A DNA stretch of 64,000 bases from Mesorhabditis belari (lineage: Eukaryota; Nematoda; Chromadorea; Rhabditida; Rhabditidae), in the NCBI GenBank assembly GCA_958450365.1, contig CAUEEP010000915.1:372001-436000 (forward strand), written 5' to 3'. This document shows, piece after piece, positions 23,578 to 35,300 of this stretch. The translations under genes were made by a program, and so were the position numbers. Under the pieces are notes generated by a model. That model saw only the letters and a program-made list of their open reading frames with translations. It was not told the DNA's origin and made no database searches. Numbering within the stretch: position 1 is the stretch's first letter; every line of letters begins with the position of its first letter.

Positions 23578-26380
23578 ATGCTGATTTTGTTATTTTCCTT
23601 TTTCAGCATGGCGACATGCAGTGTCAATTTGTTTATTTCAAAAGAGGAAACCAGTCGGACACTTGGTGAGGAAAAGTTCTTCAAGAAAGCTTTGAATCAT
23701 AAACATAATTTTCAGGGATGACCGCTGAGCTTTCCTATCTTGAAGATGGCGTTATCAATCAGTATTCAACAAGATTCCCATATCGAGTTGATCAAAATGT
23801 CACCCAGCTGAAATTCTCCTGGAATTCCCTTCTCTCGGTTTGTTAAACAATTTTGTTAACTTAACTTTAATATTTAGGCAAATTATTCGATGAGAGTGCA
23901 GTCAGAAGACTTTGCTTTGCTCGCATTGTTACGGGTGCCAAGTGTTGGGCAAGTGCCTCGCCAAACTGAAGGTAAAATGAAATGAATTTAAAGATCACAA
24001 GCTTATTTCCAGAGTTTGCTGTCGAGTATCGGTGTGCGGGTATGAAAGCGGGACAATTCGAAGTGTCTCTCTACATCGATTTCGCTCTCGACAACGGGAA
24101 GAACATTCGCCTTCATCTGAAACAGGAAAAGATTTGTGCGACTCGAGATGGACGCAGATTTATCATTGGTAAGTTGAAGAATTGGATTTGATTAAACTAC
24201 AATCATTAGGAGTATTTATATTTCCTAATCTTTGTCAAGCTCTCGCGTTATATCGCATTTTTCTCTCCGGTAAGCAAGGGCGGTAATGGCTCAGTGGCAG
24301 CGCGTTTGCATGGCAATCAAAGAGGGGCTGAGGGTCCGGGGGTTCGATTCTCCTAGACCCCTTCTTTGCCAGATCGTTTTTAATCTGAAAACGAAAAAGG
24401 AAAGGAGGCAAGAGAACGAGGAGGAGGCGAGTGAAGAGGAGGGAAAACGGGAGGAGAGAGGATCTTCTCCATAGATAAATTTTGCAAGCTGAACTGGTAT
24501 CAATTGTTTCAAGTAAAGAACATTGATTAAGCTAAAGAAAAGGGAATACTCAATTCTAGATGACTCGGACACTAACCGCACCGACGAGGAAAATGGCAAC
24601 ACAGAGCTTTCTCTTCTACGCCATCGTTGGATGTTCAGCTGCTTTTCTCCTCCTAATGGCCATCCTCCTACTTTTCTATTTTCGATCAAAAAAGAAGGAA
24701 AACACTGGTGAAGGCTCAACTCCAAGCAGATCAAGATTACCGTTAGTTGGCACAAGTTAAATCTATTCTAAAAGTCTCAGGTTCAGAGAATCATTCAAAT
24801 CCTTCCGCAACCATACTCCATCACAACAACCATTTTTGACCTCAACTCCTAACAAATCTTGTAAGTTAGCAAAAGAGATTCAAAACTTTTCCTTTCAAGG
24901 GAGCACACTGTCGACAAAGTTGAGGCCATCGACATCAGCATCAAAGCCTGGTTCCTCAGCTGGTGGTGTTAAAAAGACTCTTCCAGCAGTTGATGTTAAA
25001 TCAGCTCTTATTTCTCTACATGCTGATCGAAATCTTTTCACAATTTTAGCTTTTGACGAGCTACAAGGTATTTAAAATTTTCAAAATTCTTACCTCCAAC
25101 TTTTCAGGAACATTTGGTGAAGTGAAATGGGCAATTTGGCGGCAAACAGCTAGTGGTTTTGCTGGAGACGTCGACGAGGATGAGGTAAGATTGCAGACAG
25201 CAAAATACCTGTTTAGCTGAATTGTCGAAAAATTCGAAATTTTCAGGATGATGGCACCGGTGACGAGGCGATGTTAGTGAAAACGCTGAAGCCGAGCGCA
25301 AATCAACAACAACTCGAGCGGTTTCTTTCTGATGCTCTCGTTTTTCATCATGTTCCAGCTCATACCAACATTGCTAAGGTATCAAAAGAATGGAATCAAT
25401 GTAAAATTTGACTCAGGTTGCCGCAGCAGCCTCTTATGGACGATTCGATCGTCCGGAGACGGTCACTGATCTGCCAATGATCTGCTATCGGCATCAGGGA
25501 TTCGGGAACTTGAAAAAGTTTTTGCTTTCCTGTCGAACCGATGGAGCGTCAGTGAATCGAAAGGACAAATCACCAACGAGCGGTTGGTTTAAAGAAAAAC
25601 CCCCAGTTAACCTAGTAAACCCAGTAAACTCTATCTTTTTTTTTCTAGGTATCGGTCAAACGCTGAGAACACACGAGTTGGTGTGGATGGGAGTGCAAAT
25701 CGGTCGAGCGCTAAACCATTTGCACACTTTTGGAATCGTGCACAAAGATGTTGCCACCAGAAATTGCATTGTTGCCGAGGTAGGCCAGGAAAAACCACTC
25801 AAAAACCAAAAATTTCAGCTCAAAAACTCGCGCTCAGCCGATCGACTACATGTGCAATTGACTGATACAGCTTTGGCAAAAGTGAGAAATTGATTGAAAA
25901 TTGATTTAAGATTATTTAGGATCTTTTCCCTGGCGACTACAATTGTTTGGGTGACAACGAGAATCGTCCAGTAGCTTGGATGGCTCCGGAAAGCTTTGAG
26001 TCAAACAATTTCACGGAAAGCACTGATGTGGTGAGAAAATACTTAGAAAGTCTCGAATTACTAATCTAAACTTAATTTCAGTGGTCTTATGGAGTCACTC
26101 TTTGGGAACTGCTCAATTGTGGCTCTCAACCATTTGTTGGAGTCGATCCAGAAGATATTCAAAGAGCAATTTTGCAAGGTGCTCGACCTGCTCAGCCACT
26201 CAATTGCCCCGATCAATTGTAAGTTCAAGAAATGAAGTTAACTCTGGAGGTGCAAGCAAATCCTTTTCTAGGTACGTCATCATGCGCAACTGTTGGACTA
26301 ATGCCACCGATCGCCCTAAAGTCTCAGCAATCACACAAATGTTACAGGAATTCACCAATGAGCTCACACAATACGTTTAA
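23578..26380 (+). CDS. lin-18: LIN-18/RYK Wnt-binding receptor pseudokinase
   Basis: Single-pass atypical receptor tyrosine kinase that binds Wnt through a WIF domain. Exons: 23578-23665, 23716-23837, 23878-23971, 24013-24168, (gap), 24560-24741, 24781-24860, 24900-25067, 25108-25184, 25247-25378, 25417-25582, 25649-25779, 25819-25881, 25920-26030, 26082-26218, 26272-26380. The start at 23578 gives a signal peptide (MLILLFSFFSMATC) before the WIF domain (about 15-165). A transmembrane helix (FLFYAIVGCSAAFLLLMAIL) follows, then a Ser/Thr/Pro linker and the kinase fold. The kinase has ATP-loop LQGTFGEV, VKTLK lysine, HKDVATRN in place of HRDLAARN, and DTA in place of DFG, as in RYK (DNA). GDNENRPV and the C-terminal QYV (PDZ ligand) also match RYK. 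Oddity: exons 24168 and 24560 do not join in phase. An 8-nt microexon at 24489-24496 would restore it (607 aa) but is unproven. Confidence 0.95.
24275..24365 (+). repeat. tRNA-like unit in a lin-18 intron
   Basis: ATGGCTCAGTGGCAGCGCG (A-box-like) is followed about 45 bp later by GGGGGTTCGATTCTCC (B-box). The anticodon arm does not fold well. It lies in the intron before the transmembrane exon. Read as a tRNA-derived repeat. Confidence 0.6.
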
Positions 26381-26486
26381 TATGTCTTGCATAATAAGTA
26401 CCTCGACCTTTTTTTGTTTTGTAGAAATGAGTGTATTTTAATCGATACGGGTATTAGAGAAAATAGTCAATAAGTGTGTATTTGGC

Positions 26487-26492
26487 AATAAA
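26487..26492 (+). promoter_or_regulatory. Poly(A) signal of lin-18
   Basis: AATAAA 107 bp after the lin-18 stop codon, before the convergent end of the ARGLU1-like gene. Confidence 0.6.
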
Positions 26493-26658
26493 CTTTATAA
26501 AAACGATAGAATTCCGCTTACAATCTAATGAAGATACATATGTGCCATGTGAAAAAAAATAAGCACAAAAAAGAAACCGTCAATCAAATGAGTATCCATG
26601 GAAAGTTATTAGAATCAATAAGGCAAATGAATAATCGAAATAAAAGACTGACTACGGT

Positions 26659-28213
26659 TTACTTCCCAAAAGAAAACTTGATCGGAGCCCGTGTCTGTCC
26701 ACCTTTGTTGAGAATCGTCTGTTGTTCGACCTTCCGTACGTCAGCTTGTTGTTTCTCGAGTCCTTTCCTTTCTCGCTCCAATTGACTTCTCTCTGCGAGC
26801 ATCGCCAAACGTTCTTCAGTCTAAAAAGAAAAAGTTACTTCAATCTTGGAAATTAGAGAACAGAGTGGATTACTATAGATCACCAAAAATCTGATGTCGT
26901 GAGTAGTTTCCCCAATTTATATGACGTCAAACTTGTAGCTCTCAAATAGATAACCCACTCTAGTTTAGCTTTAGTTTAAATAAAATATACTATACGCCAG
27001 CAAACCTTTCGGATCAAATCATCGGCCTCGGCCCAACCGAACACGAGTATGTGGAGACCTTGGATGAAGCTACAAGATTAAAAAAAGATATATCCCCAAG
27101 AAGATAGGAATATACCCATTCCACTAATCTATCAAAAAGTGCCTAGTTTTTTTGGAAATAAAAATTTAAACGAACATATTCTTTCTCTTTCTGCTCGGCT
27201 CGTTGGATTTTCTCGGCGAGATCCTTCTCCATCTGTGCACACTTTGCACGATGCTCTTCCTAAAATTGAACAAATTAGTAATGTTTATGGCTTTAGTAAA
27301 AAAATCGGTAACGTTTAGACTTTAAAGAATTGGAAAAATATTGATTTATGATCGCTAAGCCAAGACAATGCTTTAAGTTCGTTTTTACGCACTTGTTAAT
27401 ACAGTCATTTAAAAATAAACTACATTGTACCAAGATTTTTAAGATTTTAAAATACGTACCCCTTCTTTGCGAATCCTTTCCATCTCATCTTTCATCTCCA
27501 TTTCGATCTGGATTCGCAACATCTTCTCCAGCTCGCCTTTTTGCTTGATGAATCGCTCATTTAGCATGTGTTCAACCTCGGCGACTCGGGCCATTATCTA
27601 AAATATTATTATTAGATCCAAAACATCGGGGCTTTACATTAAACTCATTCAATTTTCGTTATAACTTAATAAAATAGACTTGAAGAAACGATTGAACGGC
27701 ATACCAAGATCAAAAAGGGCCAATCTGGAAATAGTTAAGGGGGATTTTATAAGCTTTTTAAGAATAAAATACAATACCTGTTCTTCGACTCTCTCCTCGA
27801 GCCACGACTTCGCACTTTCGCTGATTGTTGTGACGTCGAAATTCGCCTCTTTTGCTTCTTTGCTCTCTTCATTTGATGATGACAGTTTAACGACGGGAGA
27901 AGCTGGCCTAAATAATAAAGAGTTCGATCCTGTTGTGCCAACGTTATTGCAACCAATTTCGTTTCAAAAAAGTTTCTAACATTCAATGCCAACTTCATAA
28001 CATCCAAGTTCTTATTAATCTTACAAGTTTACACAAAACCACCCACTTTTGCTTCAAAATGCTTCCTAGACGAGCTTCATCGGGACTTTCCGACCTCTTC
28101 CTCGATTTCTTGCTCTTCCTGCTGGTTCGATCACGATCACGGCTTCGGCTTCGGTCTCGCGACTTATCCAGATTTCGTCGTCTTCTTGGGCTTCTTGAAC
28201 GACTTCTCGCCAT
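26659..28213 (-). CDS. ARGLU1-like arginine/glutamate-rich splicing-associated protein
   Basis: Nuclear protein; vertebrate ARGLU1 acts in pre-mRNA splicing and as a Mediator-linked coactivator. Exons: 28213-28047, 27907-27778, 27597-27460, 27259-27176, a proposed 21-nt exon 27026-27006, and 26820-26659; total about 233 aa against roughly 270 in human. The N-terminus is an RS/RD-rich domain (MARSRSRSPRRRRNLDKSRD and on). The middle has SWLEERVEEQ and a long Glu/Lys/Met coiled coil (EKMLRIQIEMEMKDEMERI). The C-terminus ends with ILNKGGQTRAPIKFSFGK, matching the family's ILGKGKSRPKLSFSL tail. The 21-nt exon (ADDLIRK) has a weak acceptor (GGGCCGAG) and is the least certain part, but it keeps the frame and the heptad character. 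It is divergent from the SELENOF gene, with 328 bp between the start codons, so promoters may be shared. Confidence 0.9.
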
Positions 28214-28541
28214 TTCCTGGAAAAATAAAATATTATAGCATTCAAAGATGAAATCACAAAAGCGAGCAAGGCTTTAAAAGAAAATAACAACTGTTTTCAA
28301 GTATTATATCAAAGTTAATGTGTTGTATCTATAGCAAAGCTAGCACAACTGTTCCTGTTTTCGATGTCACGCACAAGAGCCACAACGCAACCGAAATTGT
28401 CCAAATTACGGTAAGAAGCCTATTTAGACGCGTTTTAGCCGCCTGGCTATTGCAACGTAATCATTGCCTATTTTGGTTTTAACACCTTTCAAAACTTTTT
28501 CTAAAATCCCTTTTATTTATAAAGTCTGACAAATGTTTCAG

Positions 28542-30045
28542 ATGATTTTGTTATGTCTATTATTGGCGGTTGTAACAGCTCAACAGGTACAAAATGGCAT
28601 CGAAATGACTGCGGATGAGTGTAAAGAGGTTTGTGACATGACTACTTCTTCAAAATCAAGCAAAATACGTGTTACTTGTAGGAAAAAGTGGAAAACTTAC
28701 TGACTTCAGAACAAAAATGTTTGAGTGAAAATAAAAATACAATTAATTTGCAATGTGCCAAAAAAACTATTCAGTTTAAAGATAATTTGCATACGTTACA
28801 GGTTTTTTGGCTTTCAAAAAGTTAACTTTCAGGGGGTGGGACAAATGCAACCTTTTTTTGCTGGAAAAGGCCTTAGGCAAGACCGTAGAGCTTCGAAAAT
28901 ATTTCCATGTAAGGGAATCGTATGCGTAGATTCCGAATTTCGACAAATCAGACCTCGCTGACACGTCAAATTTGGGCTAAAAGGCAAAAACTGCGGAAAA
29001 GCGTTAAGCTTGCGTAGTTTTTGCCTTTTAGCCCAAATTTGACGTGTCAGCGAGGTCTGATTTGTCGAAATTCGGAATCTACGCATACGATTCCTTTCTA
29101 TGAAAACATTTTTGAAGCTCTACGACCTTTCCTAAGGCCTTTTCCAGCAAAAAAAGGTGCGCAAATGTCCAGGTGCGCAAAAAAAAGGTCGCATTTGTTC
29201 CACCCCCAACTTTCAACTTTTTTTGTTAATAAGGTGAAAATTTTACTAATTTAAGGCCGGATTCATCAGCTCTTCATTAAAATGTTCGGTGTGTGAAAGC
29301 TTGCCGACATTCAACCTCGATCACCTTGTCACCGATTGTCAAGCCTGTTGCACAAAAGAGAAAGAAGCTGAACACGAGGTAATTTTGCAAATAAAGAATC
29401 TAGATAAATTTAATGTTTGCTGAATTTTGCAATTTAAAATTTAAAAAGCTTTATAAAGGAAGCAGACACAATTCTTTTCAGAAATTCCCATTAGCACATG
29501 TCGAAGTTTGCGAATGCAATTTGGCCCGATTCCCGCAAGTTCAAGGTTTGTATAGAACTTATTTGGGAACTTAAAAATGTGCCAAATCTATACTTTATTA
29601 TGTTATGTTCATTTCAGCTTTTGTCCATCAAAACATGGCTGATCAATTCGGAGATCGGGTGAAGGTTCGACACGTGAGAGGAGTTCGCCCGCAAATCGTT
29701 CTCAAAGATCTTAAAGGTTTGTCTACTGAATAGCTTTTTGATATGATTTAGCAAATTCTATAGAGTTATTAGAGTTAGTTTATGTTAAGAATCCACAGCT
29801 CCATGCACTTAAGGTTCAAAACTTTTCTTTAAACGGAAGATTGATTCAGTTTGCTTGTGTACTAGCTAGAATATCTAGACGGTTGTGTTATAAAGTGACT
29901 AAAAAGTGTTCTAAAAGTTCTAAAAGTGACTAAACACTTTCAAACTAAAGTTTTACCCGTTTTAGGTATCACGCGTCAGACGTTAAACATTGAGAAATGG
30001 GATACAAACACGATTATCGACTTTTTAGTTCAATGGACTGAATAG
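28542..30045 (+). CDS. SELENOF (Sep15) family ER protein, Cys form
   Basis: Thioredoxin-like oxidoreductase of the ER lumen; in vertebrates it partners UDP-glucose:glycoprotein glucosyltransferase in glycoprotein quality control. Five exons: 28542-28628, 29256-29378, 29482-29545, 29618-29716, 29966-30045; 150 aa. A signal peptide (MILLCLLLAVVTA) is followed by the Cys-rich UGGT-binding domain (CSVCESLPTF, CQACC). The redox motif is VCECNLARFPQVQAFV, aligning with vertebrate CGUKLGRFPQVQAFV, so Sec is replaced by Cys. The C-terminal part (VRHVRGVRPQIVLKD) matches the thioredoxin fold of the family. The start codon directly follows a TTTCAG acceptor, as expected for spliced-leader trans-splicing. 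There is no ER-retention tail. Intron 1 contains a 376-bp palindromic transposon. Confidence 0.95.
28832..29207. mobile_element. Palindromic foldback element, GGGACAAATGCGACC family, copy C
   Basis: Inverted arms begin GGGGGTGGGACAAATGC and share with copy B (7401-7815) the CTACGCATACGATTCC and CCCAAATTTGACGTGTCAGC segments. It lies wholly inside intron 1 of the SELENOF gene. Confidence 0.85.
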
Positions 30046-30683
30046 GCTAAGGTATGAGAAGTTATTCTAACTTGAGACCTCAGATATTACTTTTTTTTTG
30101 GTAGCTTATTCAATTCATAAACTCCTTTTATTAACCCTAGATGACCAAAGTGTTATTTGTTTCAATTTTTTATGATTTTAAATTACCTCGGGTACACGTC
30201 CTTCCTTTTTCGGCTGTTTTTCTTATTACTTTAAGATTAATTTATTGTGCCGGGTTGTAAAATGTTATCTTGATATAAACGATATAAAGATTATAATACA
30301 TTCAGCAGTCAAAAACATACCAAAAATCCTAAATTCTTGTGTTTATACTAAACTTTGTTCAAATTTATTACCTTGCTTTGTTAATTTATTGTAGTACAAT
30401 TTTTCTCTATGTTCATTGAGGAAACACTCCACGAGACTTCATTTTACAGTTGTCAACATCTAAACATGTACTGAATACTCAATTCTATAAGACTATCGTT
30501 GTTGTTTTTATCGACTAATCGATGAACCATTTGACACTCCACGAGTTTCATCCAGTTTCACTCCATTTTCAATTCCTAAAGTTTTCTTTTCAATACTAAA
30601 GGACAAAAATGGACTATTTATTGTTATAAAGACTAGTTAACCAAAAATTCCTTCTTTCCAAAAGGGCTCACCGTATCCAAACA

Positions 30684-31854
30684 TTATCTGAAAGTGGCCA
30701 GCCAGTACCAGCTGATGTACTTTTCCATATCCGCAACCGTTTGCAATTGATACCAACTTCTCACCACGTTTTTCTTTGGCTGGAAATAATTCAAAGCTTG
30801 CATTTACGCGCTTTTAATCTAATGCTAGATTCACCCTATCATAATCTTGCAGTTTCCCGTAACACCAATGATCCTCTGTCAGCAGTTCACTGATCTCATA
30901 CCTAGAAATAATCTGACTATGACTTTTAAAACAAAGATCTCAACAGGTGAAAACACTCTGCTCCATTACAACCAGAAGTACTGCTGTGGAGACAATCAAT
31001 GTTTTGTTAAAAATAGACTAAATACAGAGATTTATTCACATGAAATTTTCGTACCTGTTCAGAAAATTGAACTTTGTGCCCAAAGAAGTTCCATTGCACC
31101 TCAATCGCGTTGATTGGACTAAAAGTAAAACGAACCATAGCTTTTCTAGCATAGCACGAGTCGAATTGTCCTTGATCTAAAGACATGTATAAAACGCCAA
31201 TCTTTTATCTCAGCGCTATACTGAATTGTGGAAGTGAAAAATTGTTGAAATCGAGAACTTACCCTGTAAACGATTGAAGAACGCTTTTGGCGGAGATTCG
31301 GAATGGATGTACATATTTTTGACGACTTGAGCGGCTACGTTGACTGCTTTTGTATCCATCACATACTGTTCAACGATTGTTTATGCTCTGACTTTTCATA
31401 CTCACCCTGGCTCCCTCAGCGACCTCCAAATCGAAATGGCTCTCTTTCAAAGTGGTACACTCTACCGCGCTTATTCTCTTACAAATTTTTCAATATACCA
31501 GCTCTATCAATGTTTAATCTAATCAAAAAAGAAAGATAAGCATTTGACAGAAAAAGATAACAAATAAGGATTTGCACGAATAAAGATAACCATTAGAGTT
31601 GCACCTCTTCAAACTCGGCTTTGTTCTTGGCTTGTTCTTTTCTCTGAGTTTCCTCGGGAGTTAACCCATATAAAAATTGAATAAATTTACATTGGCTTAC
31701 AAGTGTCTAGTTTTATCGCAAAATTCTATAGTTTCCAATTTAAAATAGCTTGCTTTCCAGTGAACTTCTCGAACTTTTCGGAGTCCGAGTCGCCGAGAAT
31801 GTGCTTCAAATGTTTCTTCAAGTCTAGCCTCTCAGAAAAAGTCATGTCTTCCAT
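30684..31854 (-). CDS. Unrecognised 221-aa protein, 8 exons including a 14-nt microexon
   Basis: Exons: 31854-31754, 31695-31605, 31477-31406, 31365-31263, 31176-31055, 30983-30970, 30901-30835, 30779-30684; 666 nt, all phases fit. The protein starts MEDMTFSERLDLKKHLKHIL and is rich in aromatics (FIQFLYGLTPEE, SPPKAFFNRL, IEVQWNFFGHKVQF, MEKYISWYWLATFR at the end). It has no signal peptide or transmembrane helix and looks like a soluble globular protein. Intron 1 would use a GC donor (GCAAGC). Exon 6 (QYFW plus two bases) is only 14 nt, and its acceptor is a CAGCAG tandem (NAGNAG). No family was recognised. It lies 455 bp downstream of snx-17 on the same strand, so it may be its operon partner. 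Its stop is 639 bp from the convergent SELENOF stop. Confidence 0.8.
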
Positions 31855-32309
31855 AATAATCCATAATAATAAGCCAAAAAGGAAAAAAATCAAACGATTC
31901 ATTGCTCAAGAACAATTCAAGCATCAACAGAGCTGTTTCGGTGGATTGGTTGCCGCTTTTGTACGGAACGCTTTGTGAAATTTCTCAAATAAACCTTTGG
32001 TTCATGTTCGAAAAGATGGATTCATCATTTTTATCATTCTTTTTTTTTCTTAATCAGCATTTGATTCAATAAAATTGACCAAAAGATAGATTTTAGTTTA
32101 AAGATTTCAAAAATCTCTGTGTATTGCCATTTAACTCTTTCTATTTAACTCTTTCTTTATGCTACTTAATGCAAAATTTTCGACTTTCTTCAAATTTCAA
32201 AGTATTTATTATGCTTTTTTTGTAGACTTTCAAATTGAGCGACTTTTTTTGAGTTTCCAAATAAAAGATATTATGTTTCAGTTATGCAATGCCAAAGTAT
32301 GTACATCAA

Positions 32310-35300
32310 TCACAGATCTTCATCAGTTATTCCATTTGTTACCATTTCATGGCTGTAAGGCGGTAGGGTATCCTGAAATTGATAAGATGTGAATTTTCAA
32401 TCAAACGTTTACCGTTATTGTGGTGAAAACGTCAGAGAATGATTCGTAAATCGGAGCACCAAGAGGGTCATTTTGAGAGAATGTACTGTCGGAAGTGTTT
32501 GATGAGATCGAGTTTCGTTTCTTCTCCTCTCTAAACCTGTTTACTTATAACAGTTATAACTAGACTTCAAAACCAAACCCAACAACCCGCCAATAGTTGG
32601 GAGGGCGGTATGAGATTTAAACAAAAACATAGGTTTTGTGAGATTGGGGGGGTAAAAGAGTGCGAAGCTTAAGTTATTCAGTTATTATTTATAGTTTACT
32701 TAGTTAGTTACTTAGTTACTTAGTTACTTAGTTACTTAGTTACTTAGTTATAGTCATAGTATTATAGTTTACTCTATAGTTAGTTAAAGAGTTAAAGAGT
32801 TTGAAACGGCTAAAGTCTTTTGTTTCTTTCACCAGAACAAGAATCAAAGCCTAGGCTATGGTTATCGGAGCAGAAAACATTCAAGCATCAAGACAAAACC
32901 TCTTTCAAACTTTTAACCAAAGCTAAAGATCAATTCTTTGTTCATCTAAAACATTATAAAGCAATTTGATCAGCTTAAAACTATTGAGCTTTTTCAATAA
33001 AACTATTACGAAGCTATTACTTTCCAATGTCCATGCTTCACTCACCTTTTATCAATCAACGGACTATCCGCTTTTTGTATCAAAGGTTTTCGATGCCCAT
33101 TGCTCTCATGCACCTCTATTTTTTCACACGCCTCGTCGTTGAAAAGAGAATTTTTATATTCGTTTAAGATTTCACTGCCGATCGATTGCAAGAGTAATGA
33201 GATGAGAATAGCCTAGAATTCCTTTTGATTACCCTAAAGTCTCGAGTATAAGCTCATCCGAGTATAAGTTCTGCCTTAATTTACATTCGCTTTAATTGCT
33301 TTGAATTTCTTTTTGTTGGGTTTTTATACATTTTTATTATTATATAAACCTTTATTATTGTTCTTGGAGCGCGGGATACTACAGGGTGACAGCCTATCAC
33401 CATTGCTATTTGTTATGTGCATGGATACATCCAGACGATAGTGTTGAAGAAGACGCTGGAAAGCATCTCTTTCGACCGTCGACGTGGACTTTGGCCGGAT
33501 GAAGAGGCCAGGGAGGGATCCATAAGACTGAGCACCGGAGAGGAGCAGGGCGGACGCGCCGAGCCACGCCCGGAGCAACAAATAACAGCATAAAATTGCT
33601 ATAACCCTCAATAAATTTACTTCTATTATTGTTCTTAAAAAGCAAAAAAGTTATGCTGCAGCGGGGTTCGAACCCTCGACACACCGCACCGGAGACAGCC
33701 GTCAATTTGCATGCGAAAACCAAACAGAACTTATACTCGCGACTTTAGGGTAATTTAATTTCCTTTTACCAGCATACCTGTTCAGTAAATAGGGTGATCC
33801 ATTGGAATGTGTCTTTGCTGAGAAGATATTCGAATTGGAAAATCAATGGATCGTTGGGACGAGGAGGAGAGGAGATTCGCCAGACGCGGATCCTGGTCGC
33901 TCGAAAGGCTTCTTCAATGTTTTGACCCTGAAATTGGTGTTCGTTGGTGGTCAGCTTCATTATTAATATAATATAAAACCCACCTCATGCCTGTATTTGA
34001 ACAGAATCTGCCTCCTTCCCATACTGACACTCACAACCGAGTCCGGCCTTGGATAATCACTCCGACACTTTCCAAGCTCTTCCATCCCATAACTTGGGAA
34101 CAAATGACATGCTCGGATAAACTAAAAAAATTGTTCGATTTCAAGAACATATTTTCAAACTTGTGCCATATTTTCCTGTTTCTCAAGGTTTTGCAATTTT
34201 TCAAGAGTTTCTTTTCGTTGAATCCTTAATCGTTTGCAATGAAAATCGGATTTTGCCTGTAAAACTGAAATTGTTAAAACAAGCTCTAGACAAACTTGAG
34301 CATACAAAAGTCGAGTAAAGACTCGATCATCGAGCAAAGATTCCTCGATTCTCGGATCCCAGATCAGCTTTTGGAGGGTGAGCTTATGATGAATGCCCCT
34401 AGCGGCTGAGCGTTGATTCATTAGTTGAAGAGATGCATAAGGGGATTCAAAGTTTCGGAGGAGACGAATAACTAAATTCTAATGAAAGTTTTGGACTCTC
34501 TATAGCTAGCTATGGATCCTAAAAGTCTATAAATCTGTTTGAATTATTGAATTTGAAAGATCACTCATTCATTATCGAGATCTCGACTTAGACTTATCGA
34601 GATCTCGAAGTTCTTATCGAGACTTATCGATGCTTATCAATATTATCGGAGAGCTTATCGATCTCGAGATCTCAACAACGAGATATCAGATCAACGAGAT
34701 CTGATAAGCCTATCGATAATGGTAAAACTCTAGTTGTTTCTCAATCCTTTTAACTGAGGCTTCTTTCTGGGTAATTCGATGCGCTGACTACGAATCTCGA
34801 TATCCCGACCTGGGTTTTTAAAATTCTTAAAGATTTTGGAAATTGAGATCTTGATATCGATAAGCTCTCGATTTCGATAAGCTCTTGATAAGCTCGATAA
34901 GCTCAAGTCTACTCACCCAGCAGATCGAATCCTTCACTCGAACTCGTCCCTTCCTCTTCCATCAAACTCTTCGGCGAGCCAACAAACAATCCAAAATAGC
35001 TTTTCAGTCGAGAAGACTCAACTTCCAATTTCTCGCATAATATCTATAACTTCAGATATTTCAAAGAATTCTCTTTCAATGCAACCTCAAGAACTTCACT
35101 TGTTGAACTCCGCACATTACATTTCACCGTTATCTTCTCACCATCAGCTAACAAAATATCTAGTGAAACCGTTGAGCAAGTTGGTCGAAAGTATTCCTAG
35201 CACTTCATTCAATATGAGACAAACTTAAACACTCACAATTTGAAAGTCCAAAAACGTCTTCTCTATGTAGAAATCTCGAGCGATTTGTGGGCTTTGAACA

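Noticed and set aside
24275..24365. Functional tRNA gene in the lin-18 intron
   Set aside because: A and B boxes are present but the acceptor and anticodon stems do not pair.
28629..29255. Coding frames within SELENOF intron 1
   Set aside because: They lie in the palindromic element and appear as mirror copies on both strands.
33324..33723. Minus-strand frames of 95 and 105 codons as genes
   Set aside because: They are antisense to a reverse-transcriptase fragment inside a transposon within an snx-17 intron.
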